Assembly (NCBI GenBank): GCA_038843675.1
Contig: JAWBRV010000005.1
Location: 1-64,000 of the forward strand
Origin: Candidatus Bathyarchaeia archaeon
Lineage (GTDB): Archaea; Thermoproteota; Bathyarchaeia; 40CM-2-53-6; CALIRQ01
DNA length: 64,000 nt
Direction: 5' to 3'
The translations under genes were made by a program, and so were the position numbers. The notes under the pieces were generated by a model. That model saw only the letters and a list, made by a program, of their open reading frames with translations, did no database searches and had not been told where the DNA came from. Positions 1 through 9,029 of this stretch are shown one piece after another. Position 1 is the stretch's first letter. Each line of letters starts with the position of its first letter.

Positions 1-1160
1 CTCAATACATATATAGGGATGTTATATTGCCATCCGAAAGCAGCGGGCCTTGGGATATCGTCTTCAGCCCTCCCTTGGATGGGGCGTTCTTCACGGAGCT
101 GGATGGGGATAGGATAGGGTTCATAAAACAGGATATGGCCAAGGAGGCCTTCGAGATAACCGAATGGCAGCTCCCTTCGGGGAGCAAGCCTTGGGGGATA
201 GCCCTCGATAGCTTCGGCAACGTTTGGTTCACGATGTCCGGGAGGGATAAGATAGGCAAACTGAATCCATATACGAACGTTATAACGGAGTATTCGATAC
301 CGATCGGGAGCGCCGACCCCAGGGGAATAGCGGTCGATAACATGAACCGGGTTTGGTTCGCGATCCGGGGGCAGAACCTCATAGGGAGGCTCGACCCTGT
401 GGATTGCAAGTTCCACATCTTCTATAGGACCAACCCGGGCGGGCCGACGGGCATGGCCTTCGAGATGGGCGGCTCGAAGATCTGGTTCTCCGATGAGGCG
501 GGCGGCAGGATATGCAAGGTCGATCCGGACGTGGGGAGGACCACCACCACGACGAATTGGATCTCCTCCGCCTCGACGACGTCCTTCACGACCGTGACCA
601 CGAGCAGCAGCACGGCGACTTGGAATGTGGCGGGCGTATCCGCCACGGCCGGCACAAACATTGCAGCCGTAGTGATAACGTCGCCCACAACCTCGACCTC
701 GGCGACCATGAGGACCTCCTATGGGGCCACCGAGACCGTGGAGGTCCTGAAGACCTCGACGGTCGGATATTCCACATCGACCATCCGGCTCACCCAAGGG
801 ACGACGATAACCGAAACATCGACGACCTACGTTCAAACTACGACGACCACTTTCACGACCACGCCCATCGTCACCTACACGACCTACGTCTCCACGGTCC
901 AAGCAACCGCTACGACCTCCTTGACTTCCTTCACGACCACTACTACGACGGCCACGTCCATCAGCACAAGCGTCCAATTGATCGCTACGACTACCACGAC
1001 GACCTCCACAACCACGACGACCTCAACCATCGGGGCCGCCGGCGGGGTCGCCATACCGGGATTCCCGATCGAATCGATAATGGCGGGCCTCGCATTCGGC
1101 GCCCTCCCGCTGGCGCTACTGAGGAGGAGGTTTGGGGGATCGAGGGGGATGAGGAGGTGA
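1..1160 (+). CDS. Vgb-like beta-propeller surface protein, 5' truncated
   Basis: The reading frame is open to the first base, so the gene begins upstream of the window; the TTG at 27 is probably internal. The first half carries repeats of the form GIAxDxxGxVWF and IGxLxP, typical of the virginiamycin B lyase/streptogramin lyase-like propeller family. A Thr/Ser-rich stalk of about 150 residues follows, then AIPGFPIESI, a hydrophobic helix and a basic tail (RRRFGGSRGMRR). It is therefore likely an exported protein held at the membrane or processed at its C-terminus, with the propeller displayed outside on a probably O-glycosylated stalk. Its stop codon lies inside the ribosome binding site of the next, paralogous gene, so the two are probably one operon. 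Lyase activity is not implied. Ligand unknown. Confidence 0.85.
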   Translation, partial: QYIYRDVILPSESSGPWDIVFSPPLDGAFFTELDGDRIGFIKQDMAKEAFEITEWQLPSGSKPWGIALDSFGNVWFTMSGRDKIGKLNPYTNVITEYSIPIGSADPRGIAVDNMNRVWFAIRGQNLIGRLDPVDCKFHIFYRTNPGGPTGMAFEMGGSKIWFSDEAGGRICKVDPDVGRTTTTTNWISSASTTSFTTVTTSSSTATWNVAGVSATAGTNIAAVVITSPTTSTSATMRTSYGATETVEVLKTSTVGYSTSTIRLTQGTTITETSTTYVQTTTTTFTTTPIVTYTTYVSTVQATATTSLTSFTTTTTTATSISTSVQLIATTTTTTSTTTTTSTIGAAGGVAIPGFPIESIMAGLAFGALPLALLRRRFGGSRGMRR

Positions 1161-1165
1161 TTGGG

Positions 1166-2908
1166 TTGAAGCCGCACGGCGTTAGGGGTTTGTCGCTGGC
1201 CGCATCCGCGGCCCTAATGATCGCGTTGTTGATGCTATCCGGCCCAACGAGGGTGAGCGGGGCGGCGATAACCGAATGGACGATCCCGCCGGCCGGGGCC
1301 ACCCCTTATGGGATAGCGGCGACCGGTGGCCTGCCGACCATCTGGTTCGTCGAGCATACGGTAAGCAGGCTTGGGAGGCTGGATCCGACGACCGGCGAGA
1401 TTAAGGAGTATCAGCTACCACCGGGCCGGCCATGGGATATAAAGCTGGATACCGATCCGGCGGGCAATTTCAGATCGGCTTGGATAAGCTTCTATCAAAA
1501 ATTCGACCCCGAAGGGCCCGCGCCCGAGGGGTATTACATCGGAAAATATGATGGAACGGACCTCCACTTGTTCAAGATCCCGATAACGGGCGATGTGAAG
1601 CCGCGGGGGCTTTGGCTCGAGCGCGATCCGACCACGCCCCAGCTAGATGTCAAATACGTTTGGATCGCGATGGAGGGCGGCTACATAGGGAGGCTCGACC
1701 CGGTAAATCCGCAGGCCGGGAACGCTTGGAACTTCTCATACTGGAAGTTGCCCAGCACTCCGACCGATCCCGCGAAGCCCGTTTCGATAATCTTCGTCCC
1801 CATGTACGGCGGCGTCTTCTATACGGATGAAGGCAGGGATAGGATCGGGTTCCTCAACCCACAACCGAGCGCGACGTTGGTGGAGTGGCGGACGATCGCC
1901 TCCTCATCCGATCCATACGGCATAGCGGTGGATAAGGATGGGAGGATATGGTTCACCGAGGCGGGCTCTTTAGATGGCAGGAGCAGGATAGGGATGCTGA
2001 ACCCATATACGAACGTCCTCACCGAGTATAGGATCCCAACCGATAACGCGGAGCCCAGGGGGATCCTCGTGGACAATATGGACGAGATGGGCAGGCCCAG
2101 GCCCGGGTTTACTGGGAAGGTATGGGTCGCCCTCCATAGGGCCAATAAGATAGCCAAGTTCGATCCGGAGGGCAATACCTTCGTGGAGTTCACCAGGGCC
2201 GTGAGCGGGGCCCCCCATGGCATCGCGATGGACCTGACGGGCTCCCCGAAGATCTGGTTCACGGACGAGGGCGGGGCCAGGATAGGGAGGATAGACCCGA
2301 GCCTGGCCATGGCGGCAACGACGACCAACTTCATCTCGACGGCCACGACCTCGGTGACGACCCAAACCTCTACGGCCCTCGCCACGACCTCTACAACGAT
2401 TACTGCACCGAACGCCACAACGACCCTCGCGAGCTCCACGGTCGGCGCCTTCATCACTTCCACTTGGACCTCCACGACCGCCTCGACCCGCTACGAGGTG
2501 ACGGAGACGAGCCAGGTCCTCGTAGGGACCACCTATGTAACCATTACCGAGACCTCCACATCCACCAGGTCCACGACGGTCCCGGCGACGGCCACGGAGA
2601 CATCCACGGTGGCCCCGACGACCTCCACGGCCCTCGTGAGCGCCACCACGACGGCCACCGTCAGCACGACCACTATGACGATACCGATGACGACCACCTC
2701 CACGAGCCTATACCTGACGACCACTTATACGACGATGACGACGACGTCGACCCAAACGATCACGACGACGGCAACCTACCTAACGGCCGCGGCCGGGATG
2801 CCCGGCGCCGCCATACCTGGATTCCCGATAGAATCGATAGCGGTCGGCCTATTGGCCGGCCTCTCTGCCCTAGCCCTTATCGGGAGGGGAAGGAGGAGGC
2901 GGGCCTGA
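1166..2908 (+). CDS. Vgb-like beta-propeller surface protein with Thr-rich stalk
   Basis: I chose the TTG at 1166 because GGAGGTGA (1153-1160) ends five bases before it and a signal peptide follows directly (hydrophobic run, then RVSGA). The frame stays open far upstream, but only as a shadow of the preceding gene. The protein of 580 residues has a signal peptide (1-30), about seven propeller blades with WFVE/WFTE/WFTD motifs (30-380), a Thr/Ser stalk (380-540) and the C-terminal tag AIPGFPIESIAVG with a helix and RGRRRRA. It is a tandem paralogue of the previous gene. Export, surface display and a binding role (sugar, glycan or peptide) are inferred; the family is also found in streptogramin lyases, but catalysis is not shown. 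Confidence 0.88.
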   Translation: MKPHGVRGLSLAASAALMIALLMLSGPTRVSGAAITEWTIPPAGATPYGIAATGGLPTIWFVEHTVSRLGRLDPTTGEIKEYQLPPGRPWDIKLDTDPAGNFRSAWISFYQKFDPEGPAPEGYYIGKYDGTDLHLFKIPITGDVKPRGLWLERDPTTPQLDVKYVWIAMEGGYIGRLDPVNPQAGNAWNFSYWKLPSTPTDPAKPVSIIFVPMYGGVFYTDEGRDRIGFLNPQPSATLVEWRTIASSSDPYGIAVDKDGRIWFTEAGSLDGRSRIGMLNPYTNVLTEYRIPTDNAEPRGILVDNMDEMGRPRPGFTGKVWVALHRANKIAKFDPEGNTFVEFTRAVSGAPHGIAMDLTGSPKIWFTDEGGARIGRIDPSLAMAATTTNFISTATTSVTTQTSTALATTSTTITAPNATTTLASSTVGAFITSTWTSTTASTRYEVTETSQVLVGTTYVTITETSTSTRSTTVPATATETSTVAPTTSTALVSATTTATVSTTTMTIPMTTTSTSLYLTTTYTTMTTTSTQTITTTATYLTAAAGMPGAAIPGFPIESIAVGLLAGLSALALIGRGRRRRA

Positions 2909-2958
2909 GGCTAGGCTCCTCTAAACCCCCTTACAAGGGATGGTTCGACGGCTTGAGG

Positions 2959-5097
2959 ATGCGGACCCGGATGCGGACCCCCAGGATCCCGTTGGCCATA
3001 GCGCTGATCCTAGCCTTGGCCCTGATGGCCCATTTGGCCGCGCCAACGATGGCCTTGGACCCGATCAATTGGTCCGATCACCCGGCCAACCCCGTCCTAA
3101 CCAGCGCGGAGCATCAACCCTCCCGGCCCAGCGTGGCCTTCGACCCGAACAAGTTCGGGGCCCCGATAGGCGGCCACGCCTATCTGATGTGGGCCCAAAG
3201 GGGCGAGGAGGGCGGCATAACGCTTTGGGGATCGAACGATGGGATCACGTGGAGCTTCAGGGGGCAGGCCGTGGGGCCCAAATGGGAGAGGCTCATCGGC
3301 TCCACCGCGATCCCGCAATTCGATTTCTCCAAGGCGAGGAACCCCTGCGTCCTATATGACTCGGGCGGGTTCGGCGGCGGGACCGCTAGGTTCAAGATAT
3401 GGTTCTGGAATGGAACGGAGGCCGCTGGCGCCGACGGCAAGGAATGGGGATGGGGCATATGGCACGCCTCATCCCTCGATGGCCTAGTTTGGGTGGCGAA
3501 CCAATCCATAACGGGGAGATTGGCCGGGAGCGGCTATAGGGTCGTGGGGCCCGCCGATATCCTCTACCAGCCCGGGGCCCCGAACTCCGGGGCCAGCCCA
3601 TATGGGTATTCCTACGTGATGCTGTACTTGGTCAAGGATGCCTACAACAAGACCGGCTTATCGCTGGCCTATAGCGCGAACGGCATCGATTGGACTAGGT
3701 ACGGGTCGGACTCGATCCTGAAGCCCGGCGGAGACGGGGAATGGGATTGGAAGAACATAACCTCCGCATCGATCGTCAAGAACCCCGATGGGACGTATGG
3801 GCTATGGTACGCGGGCGACGATGGTACCGGCCAAGGCTTGGGCCTCGGGATAGGCTACGCCTTCTCGAACGACGGCCTAGTATGGACCAAGCTGCCCCCC
3901 AAGCCGCTCTTCAACCCGATCCTCAAGCTCTCGCCGGGCTCATGGCGCGGCTCCGCCTGCTACGCCCCCAAGGTCCTTTACAGCCCAACGAAGTTCAACG
4001 GCTTCGGCGACTCCGTTTATTATAAGATGTGGTACGCGGGCCGATCGGGCGCCTCGTACGCCATAGGCTACGCCTCAGTGGGCCCATCATACGCCTTCTA
4101 TTTGCCGACGGGCCTGAATGCGCTGGATTGCAGGGGCGTCGGGGCCGATGCCCTCATCTCCCTATCGACCTCCACGGATGGGACCTTGACCATAAGCCGA
4201 TCGTCCACATCGCCCGTTGGGCCGCCGCCCGCTGGCCTTAAATCCCTCAACAAGTTCCTATCGATCGAGGCCACGGGCCTCACGATCGCATGGCCCGCGA
4301 TGCTGAGGATTTATTACGAAGATTCGGAGGTCCCCCTCGATATCGACCCGGCCAGCCTGAGGCTATATAGATGGGATGGATCCTCATGGGCCCCGCTGCC
4401 AACCGCCTCGGGCTCCGAGCTGGGCAAGAAGTACCTACAGGCCCAGATAACGGCCCTAGGGGCATTCGCGCCCATGGGCGGCGCCCTCAACGTCCAAGTC
4501 TATCAAGTCCAATACGGCTCCGCCTCCTACAACGTCAGGCTCGTCACCAATTCCTCCCTATCGGGCTTCATATACGATGAGGCTAGGCGGCTGATGAACT
4601 TCACGCTCTCCGGCCCAGATGGGACGACGGGCTATTGCAGGGCGACTTTCGCGAAGGCCCTGATCCGCGGGACGCCCGTCGTATTCATCGATGGGAGGGA
4701 GGTCACCTATGCGCCTTGGTCGGCCAACGAAACCCATTACCAAGTCTACTTCCTTTACCTCCACAGCGCCCACTCGGTCACGATAGGTGGATCGATAGAC
4801 ATACCCGAGTTCGGACCATCGCCTCCCTTGGCGGCGATCGCCCTCGCCTCGGCGGCCATCGCCCTGAGGCGGATCGGGCCGCGGCGGAGGAAGATCCATC
4901 GCAGGCTGAAGGAATTGATGGATGGGTATGGCATTGAGCCCGGGCCCATGATCAGGAAGGCCCTTGGAGGAGGAAGTTCGCAGGAGGGCGCTGAGCGATA
5001 TCGAGGAGAAGGCCAAGGGGCTGAGCGAGAAGCTCCGCGGGATATCCAACGAAGAGATGGCTGGATTCATACGGGGAAGATGGGGAAAGGAGGATGA
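2959..5097 (+). CDS. Secreted five-bladed-propeller (glycosidase-like) surface protein, chimeric C-terminus
   Basis: The start is ATG 2959 (TTG 2953 and ATG 2971 are alternatives); an Arg-rich start and a hydrophobic helix form a signal peptide. Residues 40-380 repeat patterns such as DGITWSF, DGLVWV, GIDWTRYG, KMWYAGRSG and YAIGYA, as in GH43/GH32/GH130-type or sialidase-like propellers, so binding or cleavage of extracellular glycans is plausible. A beta-sandwich stretch follows, then IPEFGPSPPL, a transmembrane helix and ALRRIGPRRRK, where such proteins normally end (about 4890). The frame then runs about 70 residues into an antitoxin relic (RRLKELMDGYGIEPGPMIRKAL) and out of frame from there. 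It probably lost its own stop by deletion. The last 70 codons should be treated with suspicion. Confidence 0.75.
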   Translation: MRTRMRTPRIPLAIALILALALMAHLAAPTMALDPINWSDHPANPVLTSAEHQPSRPSVAFDPNKFGAPIGGHAYLMWAQRGEEGGITLWGSNDGITWSFRGQAVGPKWERLIGSTAIPQFDFSKARNPCVLYDSGGFGGGTARFKIWFWNGTEAAGADGKEWGWGIWHASSLDGLVWVANQSITGRLAGSGYRVVGPADILYQPGAPNSGASPYGYSYVMLYLVKDAYNKTGLSLAYSANGIDWTRYGSDSILKPGGDGEWDWKNITSASIVKNPDGTYGLWYAGDDGTGQGLGLGIGYAFSNDGLVWTKLPPKPLFNPILKLSPGSWRGSACYAPKVLYSPTKFNGFGDSVYYKMWYAGRSGASYAIGYASVGPSYAFYLPTGLNALDCRGVGADALISLSTSTDGTLTISRSSTSPVGPPPAGLKSLNKFLSIEATGLTIAWPAMLRIYYEDSEVPLDIDPASLRLYRWDGSSWAPLPTASGSELGKKYLQAQITALGAFAPMGGALNVQVYQVQYGSASYNVRLVTNSSLSGFIYDEARRLMNFTLSGPDGTTGYCRATFAKALIRGTPVVFIDGREVTYAPWSANETHYQVYFLYLHSAHSVTIGGSIDIPEFGPSPPLAAIALASAAIALRRIGPRRRKIHRRLKELMDGYGIEPGPMIRKALGGGSSQEGAERYRGEGQGAEREAPRDIQRRDGWIHTGKMGKGG

Positions 5098-5158
5098 AGT
5101 ACCTCCTCGATGCAAGCTCCATCGTGAACTCCGTCAAGAGGATCCGCCAAGCCCATGA
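4891..5158 (+). pseudogene. VapB-type antitoxin relic (start lost, frameshifted)
   Basis: The frame of the preceding gene ends with RRLKELMDGYGIEPGPMIRKAL, the usual beginning of an archaeal VapB. The continuation EEEVRRRALSDIEEKAK and ISNEEMAGFIRG lies in another frame from about 4964. Removing one G from the run at 4958-4967 joins them into one normal VapB sequence. No start codon of its own remains, because the 5' end is fused to the surface protein gene. It sits directly ahead of a VapC relic, as in an intact vapBC operon. A one-base sequencing error could explain the frameshift, but not the missing 5' end. Confidence 0.7.
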
Positions 5159-5305
5159 TTGACGATATATGATGCGTCATATGTTTATGCCGCCCTTGAG
5201 AGGGCTCATCCTATAACGGATGACGAGGCCCTCAGGGCTAGCGCATCAAAACTCCTGAAAATCATGAATGCTGCTGAGTTGATAAGGCCCATGGCGAATG
5301 GTGGA
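5094..5305 (+). pseudogene. VapC (PIN-domain toxin) relic with internal deletion
   Basis: ATG 5094 begins MKYLLDASSIVNSV, the N-terminal strand of a PIN-domain ribonuclease with its first catalytic Asp, but the frame stops after 22 residues. From about 5159, in another frame, LTIYDASYVYAALE and ITDDEALRASA match the C-terminal third of PIN toxins, including two further acidic positions. About 60 central residues are missing. The product cannot be an active toxin. It follows the VapB relic and marks the remains of a vapBC locus. Confidence 0.75.
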
Positions 5306-5457
5306 AGGGGAATGCCGAGCGGCGGGATCAATTTTGGGAGGAGGGTCTCGAGATCCTTTCGCGGGCCTTCCCTGCGATCGCTATGCCAAAGGGCCCCCAA
5401 TCCGCCCTCGAACAGGCATGGGCCAATGGGGAATCCGGGGTAAGCCATAACGGGATT

Positions 5458-6495
5458 TTAGGAGAAATGCCTCCTGAGGATGGCGACGACGGCCTTCCTG
5501 AAATCCCTCTCGGACATCCCCTCCGAGAGCCTCCCCCAAATCCCCGGATGATCTTCCCTGAGGTGTTTGGAAACCCTTTCGAGTATCGCCGGTATATTCC
5601 TCGGATCCCTCAGGAATCCGTCCCCGTATTCATGCCCCATCTTGTTCAACTCATTGAAGACCTCCTCGGAGGCATCGCCGGGGAGCTCGTATAGCCTCGC
5701 CTCCGCCCCCTCGATCCTTGGGGCAACCTTGGCCCCTCGCCTTTGGGGCGCCTTATACTCGGGCTTCTTGAACTTGAATGCCAAAAGGCCCCCCGCCTTG
5801 ATATACGCCCTCTCGTAATCGGACCTCGGGATATATCCCCCAACGTCGCCCTTGGCCACGATCCCCTCGCCCGCGATCCCGCGGACGCGGGCCCCGAGCT
5901 CCTCCATGAGCGCCTGATAACCCGCCGGCCTATATTCCAGCTCGGGCCTTGCGAAATCGATCCCGAGCCCCTCGAGTACCTCGTACTTCTTGGGGGGCGG
6001 GATCCATCCTCCCTCGACCCCGACCTCGAAGGCCACTGTGGAGAAGGGCTTCGGATGATCCCTATGGACCCCCATGGGCGTATAGGCCGAGCCGAAGAGC
6101 TCCAAGGCAAGATGATATTTGCTCGAGGCCGATAGCAGGCTTTCGATTGAATCGGGCTCCGCGGCGGCGATATGCATCAAGCCGGCGAGCTGATCGCTCG
6201 CGACTGGGTTCCCGTCGTGCTTGAAGATCCCGCTCGGGCAAATGAGTATATGGGTGCCGTCGTACTTGGCCTCGATGTATAATGGCCCGCGGAGAGCCGC
6301 GAGCGCATCCGCTAGGATCGGATCCGGGGGATCCAAGTGGTAGGGCTTCAGGGCGGGCCTGCCCGAGGAGAGGAACCTCTCGAGGAGGCGATCCACGGCC
6401 CCTCCCGAGGGCTTGAGCCCGAACCTGTTCCGCAGATATTCATAAGCCCTCTCGACGGTTTTGGGCGGCATCCCATTGGCCCGTATTGGGGCCAT
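5458..6495 (-). CDS. ATP-dependent RNA ligase, archaeal Rnl3-type
   Basis: The nucleotidyltransferase motifs are in order: motif I EAKYDGTH with the lysine that takes AMP (about residue 78), LALELFG (motif III), AFEVGVE (IIIa), EGIVAKG (IV) and FKFKK (V). A helical C-terminal domain follows, as in the dimeric archaeal Rnl3 ligases. Such enzymes seal RNA 5'-phosphate and 3'-hydroxyl ends and can circularise RNA. The frame extends to 6573, but ATG 6495 (MAPIRANGMPP) best fits the family length of about 350-380 residues. It is a single gene with no obvious operon partner, converging on the vapC relic. A DNA ligase role is less likely because the C-terminal OB-fold is missing. Confidence 0.85.
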   Translation of the reverse strand: MAPIRANGMPPKTVERAYEYLRNRFGLKPSGGAVDRLLERFLSSGRPALKPYHLDPPDPILADALAALRGPLYIEAKYDGTHILICPSGIFKHDGNPVASDQLAGLMHIAAAEPDSIESLLSASSKYHLALELFGSAYTPMGVHRDHPKPFSTVAFEVGVEGGWIPPPKKYEVLEGLGIDFARPELEYRPAGYQALMEELGARVRGIAGEGIVAKGDVGGYIPRSDYERAYIKAGGLLAFKFKKPEYKAPQRRGAKVAPRIEGAEARLYELPGDASEEVFNELNKMGHEYGDGFLRDPRNIPAILERVSKHLREDHPGIWGRLSEGMSERDFRKAVVAILRRHFS

Positions 6496-6790
6496 GATAA
6501 AAAGCTTCGGCGATCCCGAGGACGCACCATCCCGAATACCCGATCCGAGCATATGCATCCACCGCGCACCCATTCCCCATCGTCGGCGGGATCATGATCT
6601 GAGGCGAAAAGGCTCGATCCCTCGCCATTCCGAACCCCATCCCTTATTCCCTCGCTCTCAAGAGCTCCTTGGGCGAGGCGATCGCCGAGGAGCCGCTGAC
6701 CCTATTAGCCCCGGCGAGGGCCATTAATATCGCAAGCCGCCGCGTGGATTATGGCGATATGGCCTCGGCCGAGTATAATTGTTCAACAAA

Positions 6791-6800
6791 GGATAAATAC
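6791..6800 (+). promoter_or_regulatory. TATA box of the InlB-repeat protein gene
   Basis: GGATAAATAC stands about 32-41 bases before ATG 6832, as expected for an archaeal TATA box about 25 bases before a transcription start with a very short leader. No matching experimental data are available. Confidence 0.45.
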
Positions 6801-6831
6801 GGCCCCGCCCCTTGATGCCCCGGAGAGCCTT

Positions 6832-8007
6832 ATGGGGTTCATGGGGCGTTCCATGGCCCGATCCTTGGGCGATAGGAGGGCCGCGGGCCTAGCGCTCGCG
6901 GTAGCGCTCTCGGCCTTGGCCGCATCCGCCTTCTGGCCCATCTATGTGGGCATCACATATGATTCCTCCCAATCCAGATCCTACTTCTATGTTTCCCCGA
7001 CGGAGCGCTATTACTACGTTTACTACTCTTGGCCCGGGTATTATTACAGCTACCAATACGGGTATATATGGGCCTATAGGACCTATTACTACAAGGTTTA
7101 CGAGTTCTATTTGACGGTGAACTCGACGCCCGAGGGGATCGGGCCGCTCTCGGGTAGCGGCTGGTATAAGGAGGGAAGCACGGCCTCCTTCAGCGCGCCG
7201 GCTCAAACGGCGGGCGCGGTCGAGGGCGTGAGGTACATATTCGATCACTGGACCGGGGATTACTCCGGGCAGGCCCCCTTCGGGACCATAACGATGGATA
7301 AGCCCAAGACCGTTACGGCCGTTTATAGGACCCAATACTACCTAGAAACGGGCTCCAGCCCATCCGGGTTGCCGAAGCCCGGGAAGGAGGGATGGTACGA
7401 CGCGGGCGCGAGGGTCTCCATTCCACCGCCCCAGAGGATCGTCAGCGATGGGCCGGCCAAGAGGTACGTATTCGATTATTGGTCCTTGGATGGGCGAAGG
7501 GTGGATGGGGAGGAGATCTCCGTCGATATGGGCTCCCCCCATAAATTGATCGCCGTTTACAAGACCCAATATTATCTATCGGTTTCATCCCCCTACGGCG
7601 ATCCCAAGGGATCGGGCTGGTATGATGAGGGATCGACGGCCACCATATCGGTCAACACGCCCATCGAGGCCGGCTTCGGCGTAAGCCACGTCTTCGTTCG
7701 ATGGAGCGGCGATATCTCCTCCGAATCGCCGACTGCCCAAGTCCTGATGGATGGCCCAAAGACGGTCGCGGCCGTTTGGAGGACCGATTCAACGATCCTA
7801 TACGCCACGGTGGCCCTAATCGCGGCCGCCATCGCGGCATCGATCGCGGCGCTGGCGTTCGCGATGCGGAGGGGGCTCGGACCCTTCGGCCCCCGGCTCC
7901 TATGTTCGAACTGCGGGGCCAAGGTCCCGAGGGGTGCCCTCTTCTGCCCATCCTGCGGGCGAAGGCAGGGGGCGAGCCCCGGGGAGGCCGAGGCTAGGGC
8001 CGAGTAG
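6832..8007 (+). CDS. Membrane protein with three InlB/Flg_new-type repeats and C-terminal zinc ribbon
   Basis: ATG 6832 lies about 35 bases after a TATA-like GGATAAATA at 6791, so an upstream TTG/ATG is unlikely. After a signal peptide comes an unusual Tyr-rich stretch (residues 55-95, YYYVYYSWPGYYYSYQYGY). Then follow three repeats of about 80 residues, each with SGxGWYxEGxxAxxS, a W(S/T)GD or WSLDG turn, and PKTVxAVYRTQYY, which is the divergent InlB/Listeria-Bacteroides repeat fold. A single helix near 345-365 precedes an intracellular-type zinc ribbon, CSNCGAKVPRGALFCPSCG. The repeats would sit outside and the zinc ribbon inside the cell. A sensor or envelope structural role is possible; I do not know the function. 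Confidence 0.82.
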   Translation: MGFMGRSMARSLGDRRAAGLALAVALSALAASAFWPIYVGITYDSSQSRSYFYVSPTERYYYVYYSWPGYYYSYQYGYIWAYRTYYYKVYEFYLTVNSTPEGIGPLSGSGWYKEGSTASFSAPAQTAGAVEGVRYIFDHWTGDYSGQAPFGTITMDKPKTVTAVYRTQYYLETGSSPSGLPKPGKEGWYDAGARVSIPPPQRIVSDGPAKRYVFDYWSLDGRRVDGEEISVDMGSPHKLIAVYKTQYYLSVSSPYGDPKGSGWYDEGSTATISVNTPIEAGFGVSHVFVRWSGDISSESPTAQVLMDGPKTVAAVWRTDSTILYATVALIAAAIAASIAALAFAMRRGLGPFGPRLLCSNCGAKVPRGALFCPSCGRRQGASPGEAEARAE

Positions 8008-8341
8008 CTACCCATAACGGGCGGCCATCCCATTCCATCGCCCGTCTAAGGGAGGGCGCGAGGTCAGGGCAACCAGCGAGGGCGATCCCTATCGAATGAA
8101 TGGATCCTTTTCAAAACGATCGAGCCGATTGGAGAATCGAGCCTAGCGGATCCCCCGCATTATCCGCAGCGCTCGATCTCGAGGCTGATGCTCCAATAAC
8201 GGGGCCTCGAGAGAGTCGTAAAAGATGGTTTAAAGCCGGATGAGCCGCTTAAAATCCCCGAGGGCCCTCCGCATCGAACCGGTGCTCGGATCGCGGGGAT
8301 CCCGCTTCCCAAAACGCTTCAAATGGGCGGCCCGCCAACGA
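8008..8341. other. Intergenic stretch, nothing recognised
   Basis: This stretch of 334 bases lies between the InlB-repeat gene and a convergent vapC pseudogene. All frames are broken, and I see no tRNA, strong hairpin or repeat. GATGGTTTAAAGCC (8225-8238) resembles a TATA element but leads into no gene. Confidence 0.5.
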
Positions 8342-8772
8342 TCAAATCTCCACCTCCCTTAAATCCTTGACGAATCTGAGATAAGGTTCGCGGAGCCTCT
8401 TGATGAGGTCCCGATCCCCCGTATACATTTCGGCGCCCTCGCGCGCAGCTAGGGAGACGTAGGAGGAATTGTAGATCGTTATATCGTTCTCGAAGGACAC
8501 CCTAATGGCTTCCGCGGCGTATCCGCCCCTGAGCGGGTATGGGCCGAATGCGTACGCATCCAAGGCCTCCGCTATTCGCTTCAGCTCCGCCTCCGTGAAA
8601 AGCCCCCCTTATAGCGCAGGGCGTTAAGGGTTTCAAAGATTATGAGCTCTGGGGCCACGATCTCGACCTCTCCCTCCACGTATCCCCTCCTGATCGCCAA
8701 GGCCTCCCTTGACCCTTCCTCATCGACGAACCATTTGACCACTACGCTCGCGTCAACGACGATCCTTTCCAT
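8342..8772 (-). pseudogene. VapC (PIN-domain toxin), frameshifted
   Basis: The first half (8581-8772) begins MERIVVDASVVVKWF and includes APELIIFETLNALRYKG, which holds the first Asp and the Glu of the PIN active site. The second half (from about 8600 down to 8342) continues in another frame with LFTEAELKRIAEALDAYAFGP, DITIYNSSYVSLA and YTGDRDLIKRL. Removing one G from the G6 run near 8605-8610 restores a full PIN protein of about 143 residues. The usual catalytic Asp of YDASYV is Asn here (YNSSYV), so even the repaired protein may be weak or inactive. It overlaps the vapB gene upstream. A homopolymer sequencing error is the main alternative. Confidence 0.75.
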
Positions 8773-9005
8773 GCCGCCCCTCCCTGAACATCCTTATGAT
8801 CTCCTCGGCCCTCATCCCCCCCCTCCCCCGCCCTCCTTAACTCCTCGTTTATCAGCACGGCCTTGGCCAAGTTCCTCCTCCGCTCCTCCTCTATCCTCTC
8901 CCTTATGGCGCGCCTTATGACCTCGCTCCAGTTGATATCGATGCCATCCATCATCCTCTTCGTTTCCTCATCGATTCGTACTGTAATTACAGCTATGCTT
9001 GACAT
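8753..9005 (-). pseudogene. VapB (ribbon-helix-helix antitoxin), frameshifted
   Basis: ATG 9005 (MSSIAVITVRIDEETKRMM) starts a ribbon-helix-helix protein with INWSEVIRRAIRERIEEE, the usual DNA-binding and dimer segment. A TATA-like CTTTTATATCC (minus strand, about 9019-9029) sits just upstream. After INEELRRAGEGG the frame shifts at a G8 run (about 8824-8831). Taking one G away gives MRAEEIIRMFREGRHGKDRR and a stop at 8753, overlapping the vapC start as in normal vapBC operons. The C-terminal toxin-binding part is thus out of frame as read. Either a true mutation or a homopolymer miscall. Confidence 0.72.
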
Positions 9006-9029
9006 TACTGGGGCCAAGGATATAAAAGC

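Noticed and set aside
422-709. Val-rich open frames on the strand opposite the Thr stalks (also 1819-2475, 18533-18853, 20125-20355)
   Set aside because: They are produced by the ACC/ACG Thr codons of the real genes read backwards; no starts, domains or ribosome binding sites support them.
512-1165. Long N-terminal extension of the second propeller gene
   Set aside because: The extension is a His/Asp-rich shadow of the first gene; the signal peptide and ribosome binding site place the start at 1166.
1-2908. Streptogramin resistance by virginiamycin B lyase
   Set aside because: The fold is similar, but the stalked, exported architecture and multiple copies argue against an antibiotic lyase; catalytic residues could not be placed.
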